A DNA stretch of 64,000 nucleotides from Mesotoga infera (GTDB taxonomy: Bacteria > Thermotogota > Thermotogae > Petrotogales > Kosmotogaceae), in contig NZ_LS974202.1 in the NCBI RefSeq assembly GCF_900157305.1, forward strand, positions 2,294,001 to 2,358,000. Direction: 5' to 3'. Position numbers and translations under genes: made by a program. This document shows, one piece after another, positions 7,977 through 17,372 of this stretch (position 1 is its first letter; the number at the start of each line of letters is the position of its first letter). The notes under the pieces were generated by a model, which did not search any database, was not told the origin of the DNA, and was given only the letters and a program-made list of their open reading frames with translations.

Positions 7977-9245
7977 TCAGAATCCCCAGACTATTTCAAA
8001 GCCAGTTATGTCTTGTAGATCCAGTGCCAGCTCTTCAAGGGCGGTCTGGGCATTTGAAGTTCCCGATAGAATACTGTGAACTGCCTTGAAGAATAGGGTG
8101 GACACTTCGTTGTATCTGGGAGCCGTTGCCGTAGATGGTCTTGCAACAGCGTTTATAAAGACATCAAAGAGTGATCCAAAGAACGGATTGGCCTTGAGAA
8201 CTTCATAGTCTGCATAGAGAGCCTGTATGGTCGGGTTCATTGAGCCTTCGACGGCTCTGAGCTTCTGAATTTCGTAACCGGCCATGAATAAAGCCAGATC
8301 TGCCGCTTCTTTTGGATTTTTACTGTACTTGCTGACAGAGAGCTGCCAGCCTCCAAGCGTCGCTGCTCCATTTCCACTCTTGCCAGCCGGAAGCGGCGAA
8401 ACGTCGAACTTACCAGCGACATTGCTATCCGGGCCTTTACTAAGACTGTAGCAATATGGCCAGTTCCTCATGAAGGCTGCATTTCCCGTTTGCCATACTG
8501 CCCTCGCATCTTCCTCGGCAAAGGTCAGAACTCCTGATGGTGATATTGTGCCGATCCAGCCGGCGACTTTTTCGAGTATCTCGACGGCGTTTGCATTGGC
8601 GATAGTTATCTTCTTATCGGGGCTGATAATTGTGCCTGCGTCGTTGGATGCCAGCCACTCGAGAGCATCACATGTTAGTCCTTCGTAGGCGTTACCCTGC
8701 CAGACGAAGCCCCAGAAGTCGGGGTTGGTTTTTCTTTCGCCTTCCTGTATGATCTTTGCTGCATTCTCAAGTTCATCCCAGGTGGTGGGTGGTTTAAGTC
8801 CGTACTTCTCAAGCAGGTCGGTTCTGTAATAGAGTAATCCAGCATCGGTGAACCAGGGAATGGCAACGAGCCTGCCATCGACTGTGTTATTCTCAACTAT
8901 TGCCGGGAAGTGCATCGAGACTACTTTATCAGCGTTGTATTCGTAGAGGTCTATGAAATGCTGCGCCAGATCGCCGGGCCATATTACGTCGATCTGATAG
9001 ACATCGATCTCAGGGCTCTTTGCTTCTAAAAACTGCAGGTAAAGCCCGAGCCTGTCTTGGACCATATCAGGAGTGTCAAGAACCTTAACCGTGATATCGG
9101 GATGGATCTTCATATAAGCTTCGGCCGCTCGTTTTGTGAGTTCAAGTTCCTGTCCGACAGCTCCGGCCGCCACGGTTAGAACGATCTGCGAAAACGCCAC
9201 CAATGCTACAAGTACTAACATTAGAGTAAGCAGTAACTTTCTCAT
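7977..9245 (-). CDS. Sugar ABC transporter substrate-binding protein (trehalose/maltose type)
   Basis: An extracytoplasmic binding protein of 422 residues in the MalE/TMBP family (SBP bacterial 1). It starts with a classical signal peptide (basic MRK, then a hydrophobic segment to about residue 18) and has no lipobox cysteine. The mature part shows the family layout: TKRAAEAYMKIHPDITVKV near the N-terminus, then IDVYQIDVIWPGDLAQHFIDL and AIPWFTDAGLLYYRTDLLEKYG. The start is supported by AAGGAGG just upstream. It works with the two permeases encoded upstream. Trehalose is inferred as substrate from the adjoining treT; maltose or another alpha-glucoside is possible. No ATPase gene lies in the operon, so a shared MsmK/MalK-like ATPase elsewhere is expected. 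Confidence 0.85.
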   Translation of the reverse strand: MRKLLLTLMLVLVALVAFSQIVLTVAAGAVGQELELTKRAAEAYMKIHPDITVKVLDTPDMVQDRLGLYLQFLEAKSPEIDVYQIDVIWPGDLAQHFIDLYEYNADKVVSMHFPAIVENNTVDGRLVAIPWFTDAGLLYYRTDLLEKYGLKPPTTWDELENAAKIIQEGERKTNPDFWGFVWQGNAYEGLTCDALEWLASNDAGTIISPDKKITIANANAVEILEKVAGWIGTISPSGVLTFAEEDARAVWQTGNAAFMRNWPYCYSLSKGPDSNVAGKFDVSPLPAGKSGNGAATLGGWQLSVSKYSKNPKEAADLALFMAGYEIQKLRAVEGSMNPTIQALYADYEVLKANPFFGSLFDVFINAVARPSTATAPRYNEVSTLFFKAVHSILSGTSNAQTALEELALDLQDITGFEIVWGF

Positions 9246-9383
9246 AGAAATACCTCCTTGAAATTGATTTTAAAAAGATCCTTTCTGATTTTCGTACCAT
9301 GTTTCACTTTCGTTCTCGAATCTTCCGGGATCACCCCCCTGTTTCCCATCAGACCATGTGCGATTCGAAAACAAGAATTGTTG

Positions 9384-10253
9384 TTAACCTTTCACCGCCC
9401 CTGCCGTGAGACCCTGAACTATCCTTCTCTGGAATATGAAGACTAGAACTACTATTGGAACGGTGACCACTACGGCACCGGCCATGATTTCTCCAAAGGG
9501 AACCTGTCTAGAAACGCTTCCGGTGAAAAGCGAGATAGCCACCGGGATAGTTCTCGCTCCGGGTGCTATCGTTGTAAAGGTTAGTGCGAAGATGTACTCG
9601 TTCCAGGCTGCTATGAAGGCCAGCAAACCTGATGTTACCATCGCCGGGGCAGTGAGTGGCAATAAAATCATACGAAATGTCTGGAAGGGAGTAGCTCCAT
9701 CTACCCGTGCCGATTGCATTATTTCCGAAGGTAACTCTTTGAAAAAGGCCGTCAATACCCATGTTGTGAAGGGTAGTGTGAAGATCATGTATGAGAGTAT
9801 TAAGCTGAGACGGGTGCTGAGATTCAACGTTGTGATAACGGCGTAAAGTCCCGACAGGACTGTTATCTGAGGAAACATTGTCAGGGAAAGTATCAAGTAC
9901 AGGGTAGCCTTTTTCCCTTTGAACCTCAGCTTGCCCATGGCATAAGCCGCGAAAGAGCCCACACAGAGCGCCAGTATTGTTGTCAGTCCGGCCACGATTG
10001 TGCTATTCCAGAGCGCCCGGACGAAAGTTCCATCTTTGAAGATGGCCACATAATTCTGAAGTGTAGGCGAGAACCTTCCCTGACTATCTACCGGAAGGAA
10101 GGTTGCAGGTGTCATCTGTAGTTGTGCCTCGGATTTCAATGAAGAGTTGACTGCCCAGTAGAAGGGAAAGAGCATATAGAAAAATATAAAAATCACAAGT
10201 ATCCAGAAACCAATTTTTCCCAGTAACCAGAGGGTTCTCTTATTTCCAGTCAT
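9384..10253 (-). CDS. Sugar ABC transporter permease (MalG-like)
   Basis: A 289-residue inner membrane protein with six predicted helices and the EAA cytoplasmic loop (SARVDGATPFQTFRMILLP) of binding-protein-dependent permeases. The C-terminus ends in a short basic tail (QRRIVQGLTAGAVKG) seen in MalG-type subunits. Its start overlaps the stop of the upstream permease by four bases. It pairs with that permease to form the channel. A 138 bp gap to the binding-protein gene holds that gene's ribosome site and no clear promoter. Confidence 0.88.
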   Translation of the reverse strand: MTGNKRTLWLLGKIGFWILVIFIFFYMLFPFYWAVNSSLKSEAQLQMTPATFLPVDSQGRFSPTLQNYVAIFKDGTFVRALWNSTIVAGLTTILALCVGSFAAYAMGKLRFKGKKATLYLILSLTMFPQITVLSGLYAVITTLNLSTRLSLILSYMIFTLPFTTWVLTAFFKELPSEIMQSARVDGATPFQTFRMILLPLTAPAMVTSGLLAFIAAWNEYIFALTFTTIAPGARTIPVAISLFTGSVSRQVPFGEIMAGAVVVTVPIVVLVFIFQRRIVQGLTAGAVKG

Positions 10254-11326
10254 TCTTTATCAACTCCCATCAACCGCATATATATGACCGCGAAGATGGC
10301 TATGAAAATGAAGATGATCACCCCAATAGCCGAGGCCAGTCCCATATTCCTGTTTCCGATGAGCTGATAGTAATTGTAGGTGGCCATCGAATACATCCTG
10401 TTTCCCATTAAGACCTGAAAAACATCGAAAACTCTCAAAGCGTCGAGCGTTCTGAATATCAGCGCAACGGCTAGAGTCGGTTTGAGAAGTGGTAGTGTGA
10501 TAGAAAAGAACTGTCTGAACTTATTGGCACCGTCGACTCTTCCGGCTTCATAGAGTTCCCTGGGTATCAACTGGAGTCCGGCCAGAAGTAAAAGAGCCAT
10601 AAAGGGTGTCGTCTTCCAGACATCAACAGCTATCAACGTTGGCATTTGAAGTGCAGGCGAGCTTAGGAAAGAGAGGCTTCCGTCTCCCAGTCCAAGCCTG
10701 TTCAGGACCATGTTGAATAGTCCAGCTCTTGTTGGCTGTAACATCCACTCCCATATTCTCGCCGAGACTACGGTGATAACGGCCCATGGAACCAGCATGG
10801 TCGCCCTCATGATCCCTCTGCCTTTGAAGTTGCTGTTCACAACAAGTGCCACACCAAGACCAAGAATTGTTTCTAGAAATACGGAAATTACTGTGAATAC
10901 CAGCGTGTTCCAGATTGCTTTCATGAATTCCGGATCTCTTGCACCTACTACGTAGCGTTTGCCGAAAAAGGAGAACTGGAACCATTCCCTGTATCTGACG
11001 GGTGTTCTTGGAAGTATCCTGACGGCCCTTTCGTAAACTATTTTGCCCGAAGTATCGACCTGGGGTTGCCCTGTTTCTGGATCGATCACCGGGGGCAACT
11101 CTTGAATCGTTAAACCTAAAAGGCTTTTGTAGTTTTCTATACCTATGAAGTCAGGCGCTTTATCAGTTCCGGAGGCGAAAACCCTGTTTGTGAAACTCGT
11201 GTAAAAGACCTCGAATAATGGGTAAAAGGCTACGGCTGCCAAAATTATCAATGCCGGTATTAGAAGTTTGTAGGCGGTTCTCTGTTCTTTCTGCGCAAGA
11301 GTAAGCTTACTTTCTTTCCTGGCCAT
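10250..11326 (-). CDS. Sugar ABC transporter permease (MalF-like)
   Basis: A 358-residue permease partner. It has one N-terminal helix (about 21-45), then a periplasmic stretch of roughly 90 residues (IENYKSLLGL and onward) that resembles the periplasmic P2 domain of MalF-type subunits. The core of five helices follows, with the EAA loop EAGRVDGANKFRQFFSITLP. It lies 27 bp downstream of the LacI-type regulator gene and overlaps the MalG-like gene by four bases. Confidence 0.87.
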   Translation of the reverse strand: MARKESKLTLAQKEQRTAYKLLIPALIILAAVAFYPLFEVFYTSFTNRVFASGTDKAPDFIGIENYKSLLGLTIQELPPVIDPETGQPQVDTSGKIVYERAVRILPRTPVRYREWFQFSFFGKRYVVGARDPEFMKAIWNTLVFTVISVFLETILGLGVALVVNSNFKGRGIMRATMLVPWAVITVVSARIWEWMLQPTRAGLFNMVLNRLGLGDGSLSFLSSPALQMPTLIAVDVWKTTPFMALLLLAGLQLIPRELYEAGRVDGANKFRQFFSITLPLLKPTLAVALIFRTLDALRVFDVFQVLMGNRMYSMATYNYYQLIGNRNMGLASAIGVIIFIFIAIFAVIYMRLMGVDKE

Positions 11327-11353
11327 AAATCCTCCTCAAATTCGCTTACCGGT

Positions 11354-12343
11354 TCAGGCCGTCTTTCTGCGCACCACAAATGGTAGAAACTTGACCGGTT
11401 GAATATAGCCAACCGGTTCTTCGATTCTGTTTATGATGAGCTCGGCCGCTTTTCTTCCCATCTCCTCCATCGGTTGCTGTATAGTTGTAAGTCCGGCTCT
11501 CTCAGTCCAACTCTGGTTATCGTAACCGACCAGGAAGAAGTCCTTCCCTGGAATCTTCTTGACTGCCGAAGCCGTTTGGAGAACTTCGAGCGCGAAGTTG
11601 TCGGCAAGTGCAAATATGCCTGGTTTTTCGTAATTGAGAAGAATGTCGGCTATCTTTTCGTGAGCCGTATCGAAGAAGAAAGAAGTATATACAGCATGGT
11701 CCTTTCCAAATCTGTAGCCGGAAGTTTCGAGCGTTTTCGAAAAACCAAGTAACCTCTTTTCGAAGTTCTCCGTTGCCAGTATGTTGTTGCTCTCCTCAAA
11801 AGTAACGGTAAAGAACTCCTTTGCACCGTTGTCTAGTAGTAATTGGGCGGCGTATTTTCCTCCGAGAAAATTGTCCAGATAGACGCAGTCGTAATCCTCC
11901 GACTGCGATTCGAGAAGCACGATATTTTTTCCAAAATCGATCTTGCGCTTCAGAAGAAACTCCATGTTCATTGTACAGAAAACCGCCCCATCTGAATCTC
12001 TGAGAAGAGTGGTGTCGTTGTGCAGTCTTTCTAATCTCCGGCCGGAGAAGAGAGGGTATATCACCATTTCATAATTCATTGAGTCGAGTGCATCATCGAA
12101 TGCTTTCATCACACGCCAGTGAAACTCGGTTCTCACTTCAGGCATGAAAAAGAGCACCCTCCTGGTTCGCCCGCCTGCCAGTCGTCGGGCAACTGAGCTG
12201 GGTCGATAACCAAGCTTGGCGATAGCCTTTGTCACTTTTTCTTTCGTCGAAGGCTTAACAGAACCGCCATTCAAGACTCTGGAAACGGTACCGATTCCAA
12301 CACCTGAAAGTCTCGCAACATCTCTAATAGTTGGCTTTCTCAA
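11354..12343 (-). CDS. LacI/GalR-family transcriptional regulator
   Basis: A 329-residue regulator. The N-terminal LacI helix-turn-helix lies at about residues 4-25 (TIRDVARLSGVGIGTVSRVL), with the hinge PSSVARRLAGG after it. A periplasmic-binding-protein-like effector domain follows, ending with the family motif TTIQQPMEEMGRKAAELI. It is the first gene of the transporter/treT operon, and a palindromic operator lies at its own promoter. It therefore probably represses the whole operon including itself, released by the transported sugar or a derivative. Confidence 0.9.
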   Translation of the reverse strand: MRKPTIRDVARLSGVGIGTVSRVLNGGSVKPSTKEKVTKAIAKLGYRPSSVARRLAGGRTRRVLFFMPEVRTEFHWRVMKAFDDALDSMNYEMVIYPLFSGRRLERLHNDTTLLRDSDGAVFCTMNMEFLLKRKIDFGKNIVLLESQSEDYDCVYLDNFLGGKYAAQLLLDNGAKEFFTVTFEESNNILATENFEKRLLGFSKTLETSGYRFGKDHAVYTSFFFDTAHEKIADILLNYEKPGIFALADNFALEVLQTASAVKKIPGKDFFLVGYDNQSWTERAGLTTIQQPMEEMGRKAAELIINRIEEPVGYIQPVKFLPFVVRRKTA

Positions 12344-12372
12344 AAATATCTCTCCGTATTGTACAGTAATAT

Positions 12373-12386
12373 TGGAAACGATTCCA
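12373..12386. promoter_or_regulatory. LacI-type operator
   Basis: The 14 bp TGGAAACGATTCCA has TGGAA/TTCCA arms and a central ACGA, resembling the central CG palindrome bound by LacI-family proteins. It directly abuts the -10 box and would cover the transcription start, the expected position for repression. No second copy was found elsewhere in the operon. Confidence 0.7.
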
Positions 12387-12415
12387 TTATAACAATTGAA
12401 TTACATCAAATCTAA
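12386..12415 (-). promoter_or_regulatory. Promoter of the lacI-type/trehalose transporter operon
   Basis: On the minus strand a perfect TATAAT lies at 12391-12386, with a weak TTAGAT -35 at 12415-12410 (18 bp spacer). The start point would fall inside the operator, 40 bp before the regulator ATG. Confidence 0.6.
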
Positions 12416-12650
12416 ATCCTTATAACTAGCATTAAAGTCAATTATTGGCAATTAGAAGCAACGTAGATATAATAAAGATATTTTTCTTTTGATTCGACGG
12501 AATATCTTGCGATTGTCTAGCATAGCTATCTTTTTTGAAAACTTAGATGGAACCGCCCGAATAAATATACAATAAGAGGTGGGATGATAGAGATCCCGAG
12601 AAGTGAGGTATTTTTTTGGAAAAACGAGTTTCCAGCAGTAAAATTATCTT
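12416..12650. other. Non-coding gap between the two minus-strand genes
   Basis: Together with the promoter region this makes a 307 bp stretch without a gene. It is AT-rich and holds only a small stem (12582-12586 with 12594-12598) and a T run at 12612-12618. No terminator with good geometry for degV and no short ORF with a ribosome site were seen. Confidence 0.5.
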
Positions 12651-13511
12651 CTATCCAACCAGTGCGCCAATACCGATAATTCCGCTTCCTCCGTGTACAA
12701 GAATTCCGGCCGACAGTTCACCCGCAAAAAGCACCTTCGATAGACCGCTTATCTGTTCTTTTACCCAGGAAACCAGGGTCATAGTTTCGTCGTCGTCGCC
12801 GGAATGGTATAACGCGATGCAAAATATCTTTTTGCCATTGACCGCCGATTTTAGTTTTTCAACCATTTTCTCAACGGCTTTTCTCATTCCTCTGGTCCTC
12901 CCTACCTGGGAAAAAACTCCACTTCGATCGATGGTGACAATGGGCTTAACGTTGAGTATTTGTCCCAGAGCCGCTTCTAGTTTCCCGATTCTTCCGCTTT
13001 CTTTTAAGTATTTCAGGGTGGGAAGTACAAAGAAAACGATGTTATCTTTTCCGGCACGCTTTCTGAGATCGGAGGCAATCACTTTCAGAGAATCGCCCCG
13101 CTCTTTCATCATAAAGGCCCGATAGACAAGCATTGCAGCCCCGCCAGAGAGTGAGAGTGAATCGATACACTCGATGTGAACGTTAGGATTCTCGCTCATG
13201 AATTGTGCGGCCATAGTGACAAATAGATTGTGTGTACCACTCAAAGAACCCGAGAGATTTATAACAAGGAGTTCGTTGTAGCCACGTTCAACCATCGATC
13301 GGTACGATTCCAATACATCTGTAGGATTTGGCAGAGAAGTTTGAGCAAAATTCTTTTCCAAATGTTGCAGTATTGTCTTCTTTTCGATTTCCTGACCCTC
13401 ACGATAAGATTTACCATCCAAAATTACCATGACCGGTACCACAAAAACATCGTCCCGTCTGGCCAACTCTTCTGGAAGATCCACTACTGAGTCACAGATA
13501 AAACCTATCAA
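12651..13511 (-). CDS. DegV family fatty acid-binding protein
   Basis: A 286-residue DegV-family protein. The family binds a fatty acid between two domains, and members act as FakB subunits that present fatty acids to the kinase FakA. The N-terminal CDSVVDLPEE, the central NLSGSLSGTHN loop and the LKYLKESGRIGKLEA segment are typical. The start is TTG, chosen because an AGGAGGGG ribosome site lies about 10 bases upstream. It is a single gene, divergent from the RND exporter. No FakA homologue is present in the window. Confidence 0.85.
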   Translation of the reverse strand: MIGFICDSVVDLPEELARRDDVFVVPVMVILDGKSYREGQEIEKKTILQHLEKNFAQTSLPNPTDVLESYRSMVERGYNELLVINLSGSLSGTHNLFVTMAAQFMSENPNVHIECIDSLSLSGGAAMLVYRAFMMKERGDSLKVIASDLRKRAGKDNIVFFVLPTLKYLKESGRIGKLEAALGQILNVKPIVTIDRSGVFSQVGRTRGMRKAVEKMVEKLKSAVNGKKIFCIALYHSGDDDETMTLVSWVKEQISGLSKVLFAGELSAGILVHGGSGIIGIGALVG

Positions 13512-13604
13512 GACGGATCAACCCCTCCTGGATTCGACAAATTGGTGAACCAAAGAATCACTACTTTAGGAACACATGATTCAATAAAATCCTTGCTTAA
13601 AAAG

Positions 13605-13635
13605 ATTATACCCCGTCTCCTGGCCGATAGATGAA
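13605..13635 (-). promoter_or_regulatory. Possible degV promoter
   Basis: A perfect TATAAT lies on the minus strand at 13610-13605, with a poor -35 match (TTCATC at 13635-13630, 19 bp spacer). It is about 95 bp upstream of the TTG start. Confidence 0.4.
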
Positions 13636-13873
13636 CGATTTTCACAGTTTTAGATTTGAAGTATGAAGGGATCTATAAGCGGGAACTTCAATTTTGGATT
13701 CTAGATGGTACAGATAGTAAAATATACTGTTGATAAGAAAATATGATGCTTAAGACTTTTTTGAAGTATAATATTCGGTCTTTTTGTGCCCTACCTTTAT
13801 TTATTGGACGGGTTTCGAATATTGACCGGATTTGACCTGATCTATGTTTAGAGAATAATTAAGGGTGAATTCA
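13636..13873. other. Remainder of the divergent degV/RND intergenic region
   Basis: With the degV leader this is a gap of about 360 bp. A TATAAT at 13767-13772 on the plus strand could be the -10 of the RND operon, but no convincing -35 accompanies it. No gene or strong hairpin is seen. Confidence 0.4.
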
Positions 13874-16800
13874 ATGTGGAGAAGATTACTTGGTGAACTA
13901 TCCAGAAGACCTGTCGCAATTTTTCTATTGATGGGGACACTGATATTCCTGGGACTTTTTTCGTGGCAGAAACTGCCGGTTGATCTTCTACCTAATCTTA
14001 ACGTTCCATATGCTCTGATCGTGACTCCATACATAGGAGCAACCCCGGAGGAGGTTGAAAGAGATATAACCGATCCTTTAGAGAGCGCCGTTTCCTTTAC
14101 CAGTGGCGTGAAGAGTATCTCGTCGCAATCACGTGATGGGTACTCGATACTTACGGTCGAGTTCGAAGGAGATACAGATATGGCATTCGCGATATCGAGA
14201 TTGAGAGATTCCATAGATACGTTTTCATTCGAACTGGCAAGCGATGTAGATCCTATAATAGTCGAATTCAACCCTTCGCTATTACCGGTGTATATACTGG
14301 GAATATCTTCCAGAGAGGCAAATGATCTCATAGCTCAGACCAACAAACTCATGGGAGCACTTTCGAGGATAGACGGAGTTGCCAACGTGATGCTTGCCGG
14401 TATCCCCGAACAGCAGGTTGTCGTTACTCTAGATAGGGAGAGAATGGAGGAGCTGGAAATACCTCTGGAAATAGTAAAAACCGTTCTAGAAGAAGGTGTA
14501 CGCTATCCCATGGGTTTTCTGGAAAAAGATGGCCTAGTATATACCTTATCGGTCCGATGCGAATTCACATCGCTTGAAGAACTTTCGAACACTGTTGTGG
14601 GGTTCAGAGGCATGGGAAGTTCGATATCGGCACTGACACTGGAGACGGGCAGGACTTTCCAGTTGAGTGGAATCCCTATTCCAGTTAGGCTGAACCAGAT
14701 AGCAACTGTGGAGTTATTAGATCAAGAGATCAGGGGTGCGATCTCAGTTAACGGTCTAAATGCAGCAGTAATTACAGTTCAGAAGCAATCTGGAGCCAAC
14801 ACTGTGAATGTCGCCGCCGAAATTTCGAAGTTACTGAAAGAGTGGGAGAAGTCGGAGATACAATCGGAAGTGATCACGATCAGTGATACGAGCCAATTCA
14901 CTAACATGGCTATCAAGGGACTCTTCAAGAATCTGCTTATTGGAGCGTTCGTGGCCACCCTGGTGATCTTTGCCTTCTTGAGGAACTTTGTTGCGACTCT
15001 AGCCATAGCGGTTTCGATGCCCCTCTCTCTCTTGACTGCAATATTGATACTCTATTTTTCCGGCTTTGGGCTCGACTTAATGACCTTGGGAGGCCTCACC
15101 ATGGCCGTAGGAATGATAGTTGATAACAGTATAGTCGTGCTCGAGGCCATATACAGATACCTCGAAGCCAGAAAGAAACCTTACGAGGCGGCAGGTCAAG
15201 GCTCCGAAGTTGTTGGCGCTATCTTCGCCTCGACACTGACAACTGTGGCCGTCTTCGTGCCTTTCGCTTTCATAAGTGGTCTGGCCGCCCAGATCTTCAG
15301 ATACTTTGCGTTTGCGCTGGCCTTTTCTCTGGGTGCTTCGCTTTTCATAGCTATAATCATGATCCCTGCTTTCACTGGATTTATACGGGTAAGGCGGCCC
15401 AGGGAAAGTAACTATGTAAGATACAAAGCTTTTTTGAAAAAGCTACTCGAGCGGAGATTACTAACCATACTGGTATTTGTCGTGATATTTGCCCTCAGTC
15501 TCTTCGCCTTTTTTTTAAAGAGCACCGAGTTTATACCAAGCTTTGACAACGGAATCGTTACCATTGATCTCACTTTACCAAAAAACACCGATTACCGTAC
15601 TACAGTAAAGGCAGCAAAAGAGATAGAAGACGCCATAATGGAGAATTCAGAGGAAATCGCTCTTAAGACAGTCTATACAATGGCCGGTGTTACCGGGGAT
15701 ATAATTACTCTTCTCACAGGTTATTCGGAGAACATGGCCACAATCCAGGTTTATCTAAATGATCTTGGTGAGAGGAGAATTTCCACAGACGATGCTTTGA
15801 GAAGTCTCGCCAAAATTACTGATGGAATTGTCGAAAAATATGGCGGAGAGATCAGTATCGGCACGAGCGGGTTGGAACTGGAAGCTGTTTTCGGCAGGGA
15901 TATAGAAATAGCAGTTTTCGACGGCGATCTCGATAGTATGAGGGCCAAAGTCGAGAGCCTTGCTGCTGAACTGGCGGGTGTAGTAGGAATCGAGAACATA
16001 CAGACTAGTTTCGACAACAGACAGGATGTGATCGAGTTAACGATAGATAGAAGTAAGGCTACATTGGCCGGTCTTTACCACTTACAGGTTCTGGGAGCCA
16101 TTCAACCCTATACAGTGGGTATAGACCTCGGAATGATCAGTCTGAATGGCAAGAGCTTGCCAGTTAAACTTCAACAGACAAAGGGAGAGGGATACGAGTG
16201 GATCAAATCCCTCCCTATCGATTCTTTGCTTGGAAATAAAACCTATATCGGTATAGTTTCCAACATGGAGATAAGGGAAAGCCCCTCTACAATAGAACAT
16301 CTAGACAACCAGAGGGTTGGCTATGTGAAAGCCGATGTACTGGGTAGACCACTCGGACAGGTAGTAGAAGAGGTGAGAGAAATCATAGAGGGTCGGGATG
16401 GCCTGACCAATTGTCAGCTGAAAGGTCAAGGAGACCTAATCCAACAGATAATAGAGCAATTCGGTTTTGCCTTGTTGGCGGGAATAATCTTCATGTATCT
16501 TATAATCGGTGCCCAGTTCGAGTCGCTGGTTTATCCGCTTGTCATCTTCTGTACCCTTCCGATGGCCCTTGTCGGTGTGGTCGTTGTATCTTATCTTTTC
16601 AATCTCACCATAAATATAAGCAGCCTAGTTGGAGTACTCACGCTAGCAGGCGTAATAGTTAACAATGGAATAGTAATGATAACTCAGATAAATCAGTTGA
16701 GGGAGAGCGGAATGGAAAAGAGAGAAGCTATCTTAGAAGGTGCAGGCAGACGTGCCAGGCCAATACTTATGACATCGCTGACAACTGTTGTCGCATTACT

Positions 16801-16972
16801 CCCTACGGCCTTAATAAAGGCAGAAGGCTCGGAATTGGAGAGTCCCCTCGCTCTTGTAATTGCCGGAGGGTTGCTTGTGGGAACTATCTTTACTCTTTTA
16901 CTGACTCCAGTTCTTTACGATTTGATAGATAATCTCTCTGTGAGATTCAAAAAGAAAAACTCTATACAATGA
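13874..16972 (+). CDS. RND-family efflux transporter
   Basis: A 1032-residue RND (HAE1/AcrB superfamily) protein with the usual two-fold layout: one N-terminal helix, a large extracytoplasmic porter loop, six helices, a second large loop and five more helices. Helix 4 contains VGMIVDNSIVVLEAIYR, which keeps the first Asp of the AcrB D-D proton relay and has Asn at the second place, as in SwrC-like Gram-positive members. The start is taken as ATG 13874, spaced from AAGGGTG; an in-frame GTG at 13865 is too close to that site. No membrane-fusion or outer-membrane partner gene is adjacent. The substrate is unknown. Two small genes follow in the operon. Confidence 0.9.
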   Translation: MWRRLLGELSRRPVAIFLLMGTLIFLGLFSWQKLPVDLLPNLNVPYALIVTPYIGATPEEVERDITDPLESAVSFTSGVKSISSQSRDGYSILTVEFEGDTDMAFAISRLRDSIDTFSFELASDVDPIIVEFNPSLLPVYILGISSREANDLIAQTNKLMGALSRIDGVANVMLAGIPEQQVVVTLDRERMEELEIPLEIVKTVLEEGVRYPMGFLEKDGLVYTLSVRCEFTSLEELSNTVVGFRGMGSSISALTLETGRTFQLSGIPIPVRLNQIATVELLDQEIRGAISVNGLNAAVITVQKQSGANTVNVAAEISKLLKEWEKSEIQSEVITISDTSQFTNMAIKGLFKNLLIGAFVATLVIFAFLRNFVATLAIAVSMPLSLLTAILILYFSGFGLDLMTLGGLTMAVGMIVDNSIVVLEAIYRYLEARKKPYEAAGQGSEVVGAIFASTLTTVAVFVPFAFISGLAAQIFRYFAFALAFSLGASLFIAIIMIPAFTGFIRVRRPRESNYVRYKAFLKKLLERRLLTILVFVVIFALSLFAFFLKSTEFIPSFDNGIVTIDLTLPKNTDYRTTVKAAKEIEDAIMENSEEIALKTVYTMAGVTGDIITLLTGYSENMATIQVYLNDLGERRISTDDALRSLAKITDGIVEKYGGEISIGTSGLELEAVFGRDIEIAVFDGDLDSMRAKVESLAAELAGVVGIENIQTSFDNRQDVIELTIDRSKATLAGLYHLQVLGAIQPYTVGIDLGMISLNGKSLPVKLQQTKGEGYEWIKSLPIDSLLGNKTYIGIVSNMEIRESPSTIEHLDNQRVGYVKADVLGRPLGQVVEEVREIIEGRDGLTNCQLKGQGDLIQQIIEQFGFALLAGIIFMYLIIGAQFESLVYPLVIFCTLPMALVGVVVVSYLFNLTINISSLVGVLTLAGVIVNNGIVMITQINQLRESGMEKREAILEGAGRRARPILMTSLTTVVALLPTALIKAEGSELESPLALVIAGGLLVGTIFTLLLTPVLYDLIDNLSVRFKKKNSIQ

Positions 16973-16982
16973 GGTGTTTGTA

Positions 16983-17372
16983 GTGAATCGAGAATCGAGT
17001 ATCTTGGTTTGGTGTGACCAGGTAGCATTGGATATTTTGAGAGAGGGGATTCCAGGAATCGAAATAATTGATTGTCGCGGATTTGAACAATACTCAGTTG
17101 AGTCCATTCTAAAAGGTGAAGAAATTGAGAAAGAACTATCTTTCGGAAGAGAAAGCACGGACGGAAACGAAGTGTATTGCTTTGTCATCTTTGATGGTCT
17201 TAAAAACGAGCTCATAGGTCGTACTGTGAGTTTCATCAAAAAAGCTGTCTGGAGACGATGGATCTTTGCCACCACTACGGAGAACAATCTATCATGGAAG
17301 CTGAGGGATCTTCAGAAGGAATTGATAGAGGAACATAATTACTTCGAAACGAGAGGCGATAAAAGTGATTGA
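16983..17372 (+). CDS. Small DUF3783-like protein
   Basis: A 129-residue soluble protein. The start is placed at GTG 16983 because GAGGTG overlapping the RND stop codon is well spaced to it; a GTG at 16974 is inside that site. The C-terminal WRRWIFATTTENNLSWKLR, followed by an acidic QKELIEEH helix, resembles DUF3783 proteins (a phrase like FATVTxxNxxWxLxELLEEL). The family has no known activity. It is tightly packed between the exporter and the acetyltransferase, overlapping the latter by eight bases. Confidence 0.55.
   Translation: MNRESSILVWCDQVALDILREGIPGIEIIDCRGFEQYSVESILKGEEIEKELSFGRESTDGNEVYCFVIFDGLKNELIGRTVSFIKKAVWRRWIFATTTENNLSWKLRDLQKELIEEHNYFETRGDKSD

Noticed and set aside
12582-12598. 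Small stem considered as the degV terminator
   Set aside because: Only 5 bp long, and no T run follows it on the minus strand.
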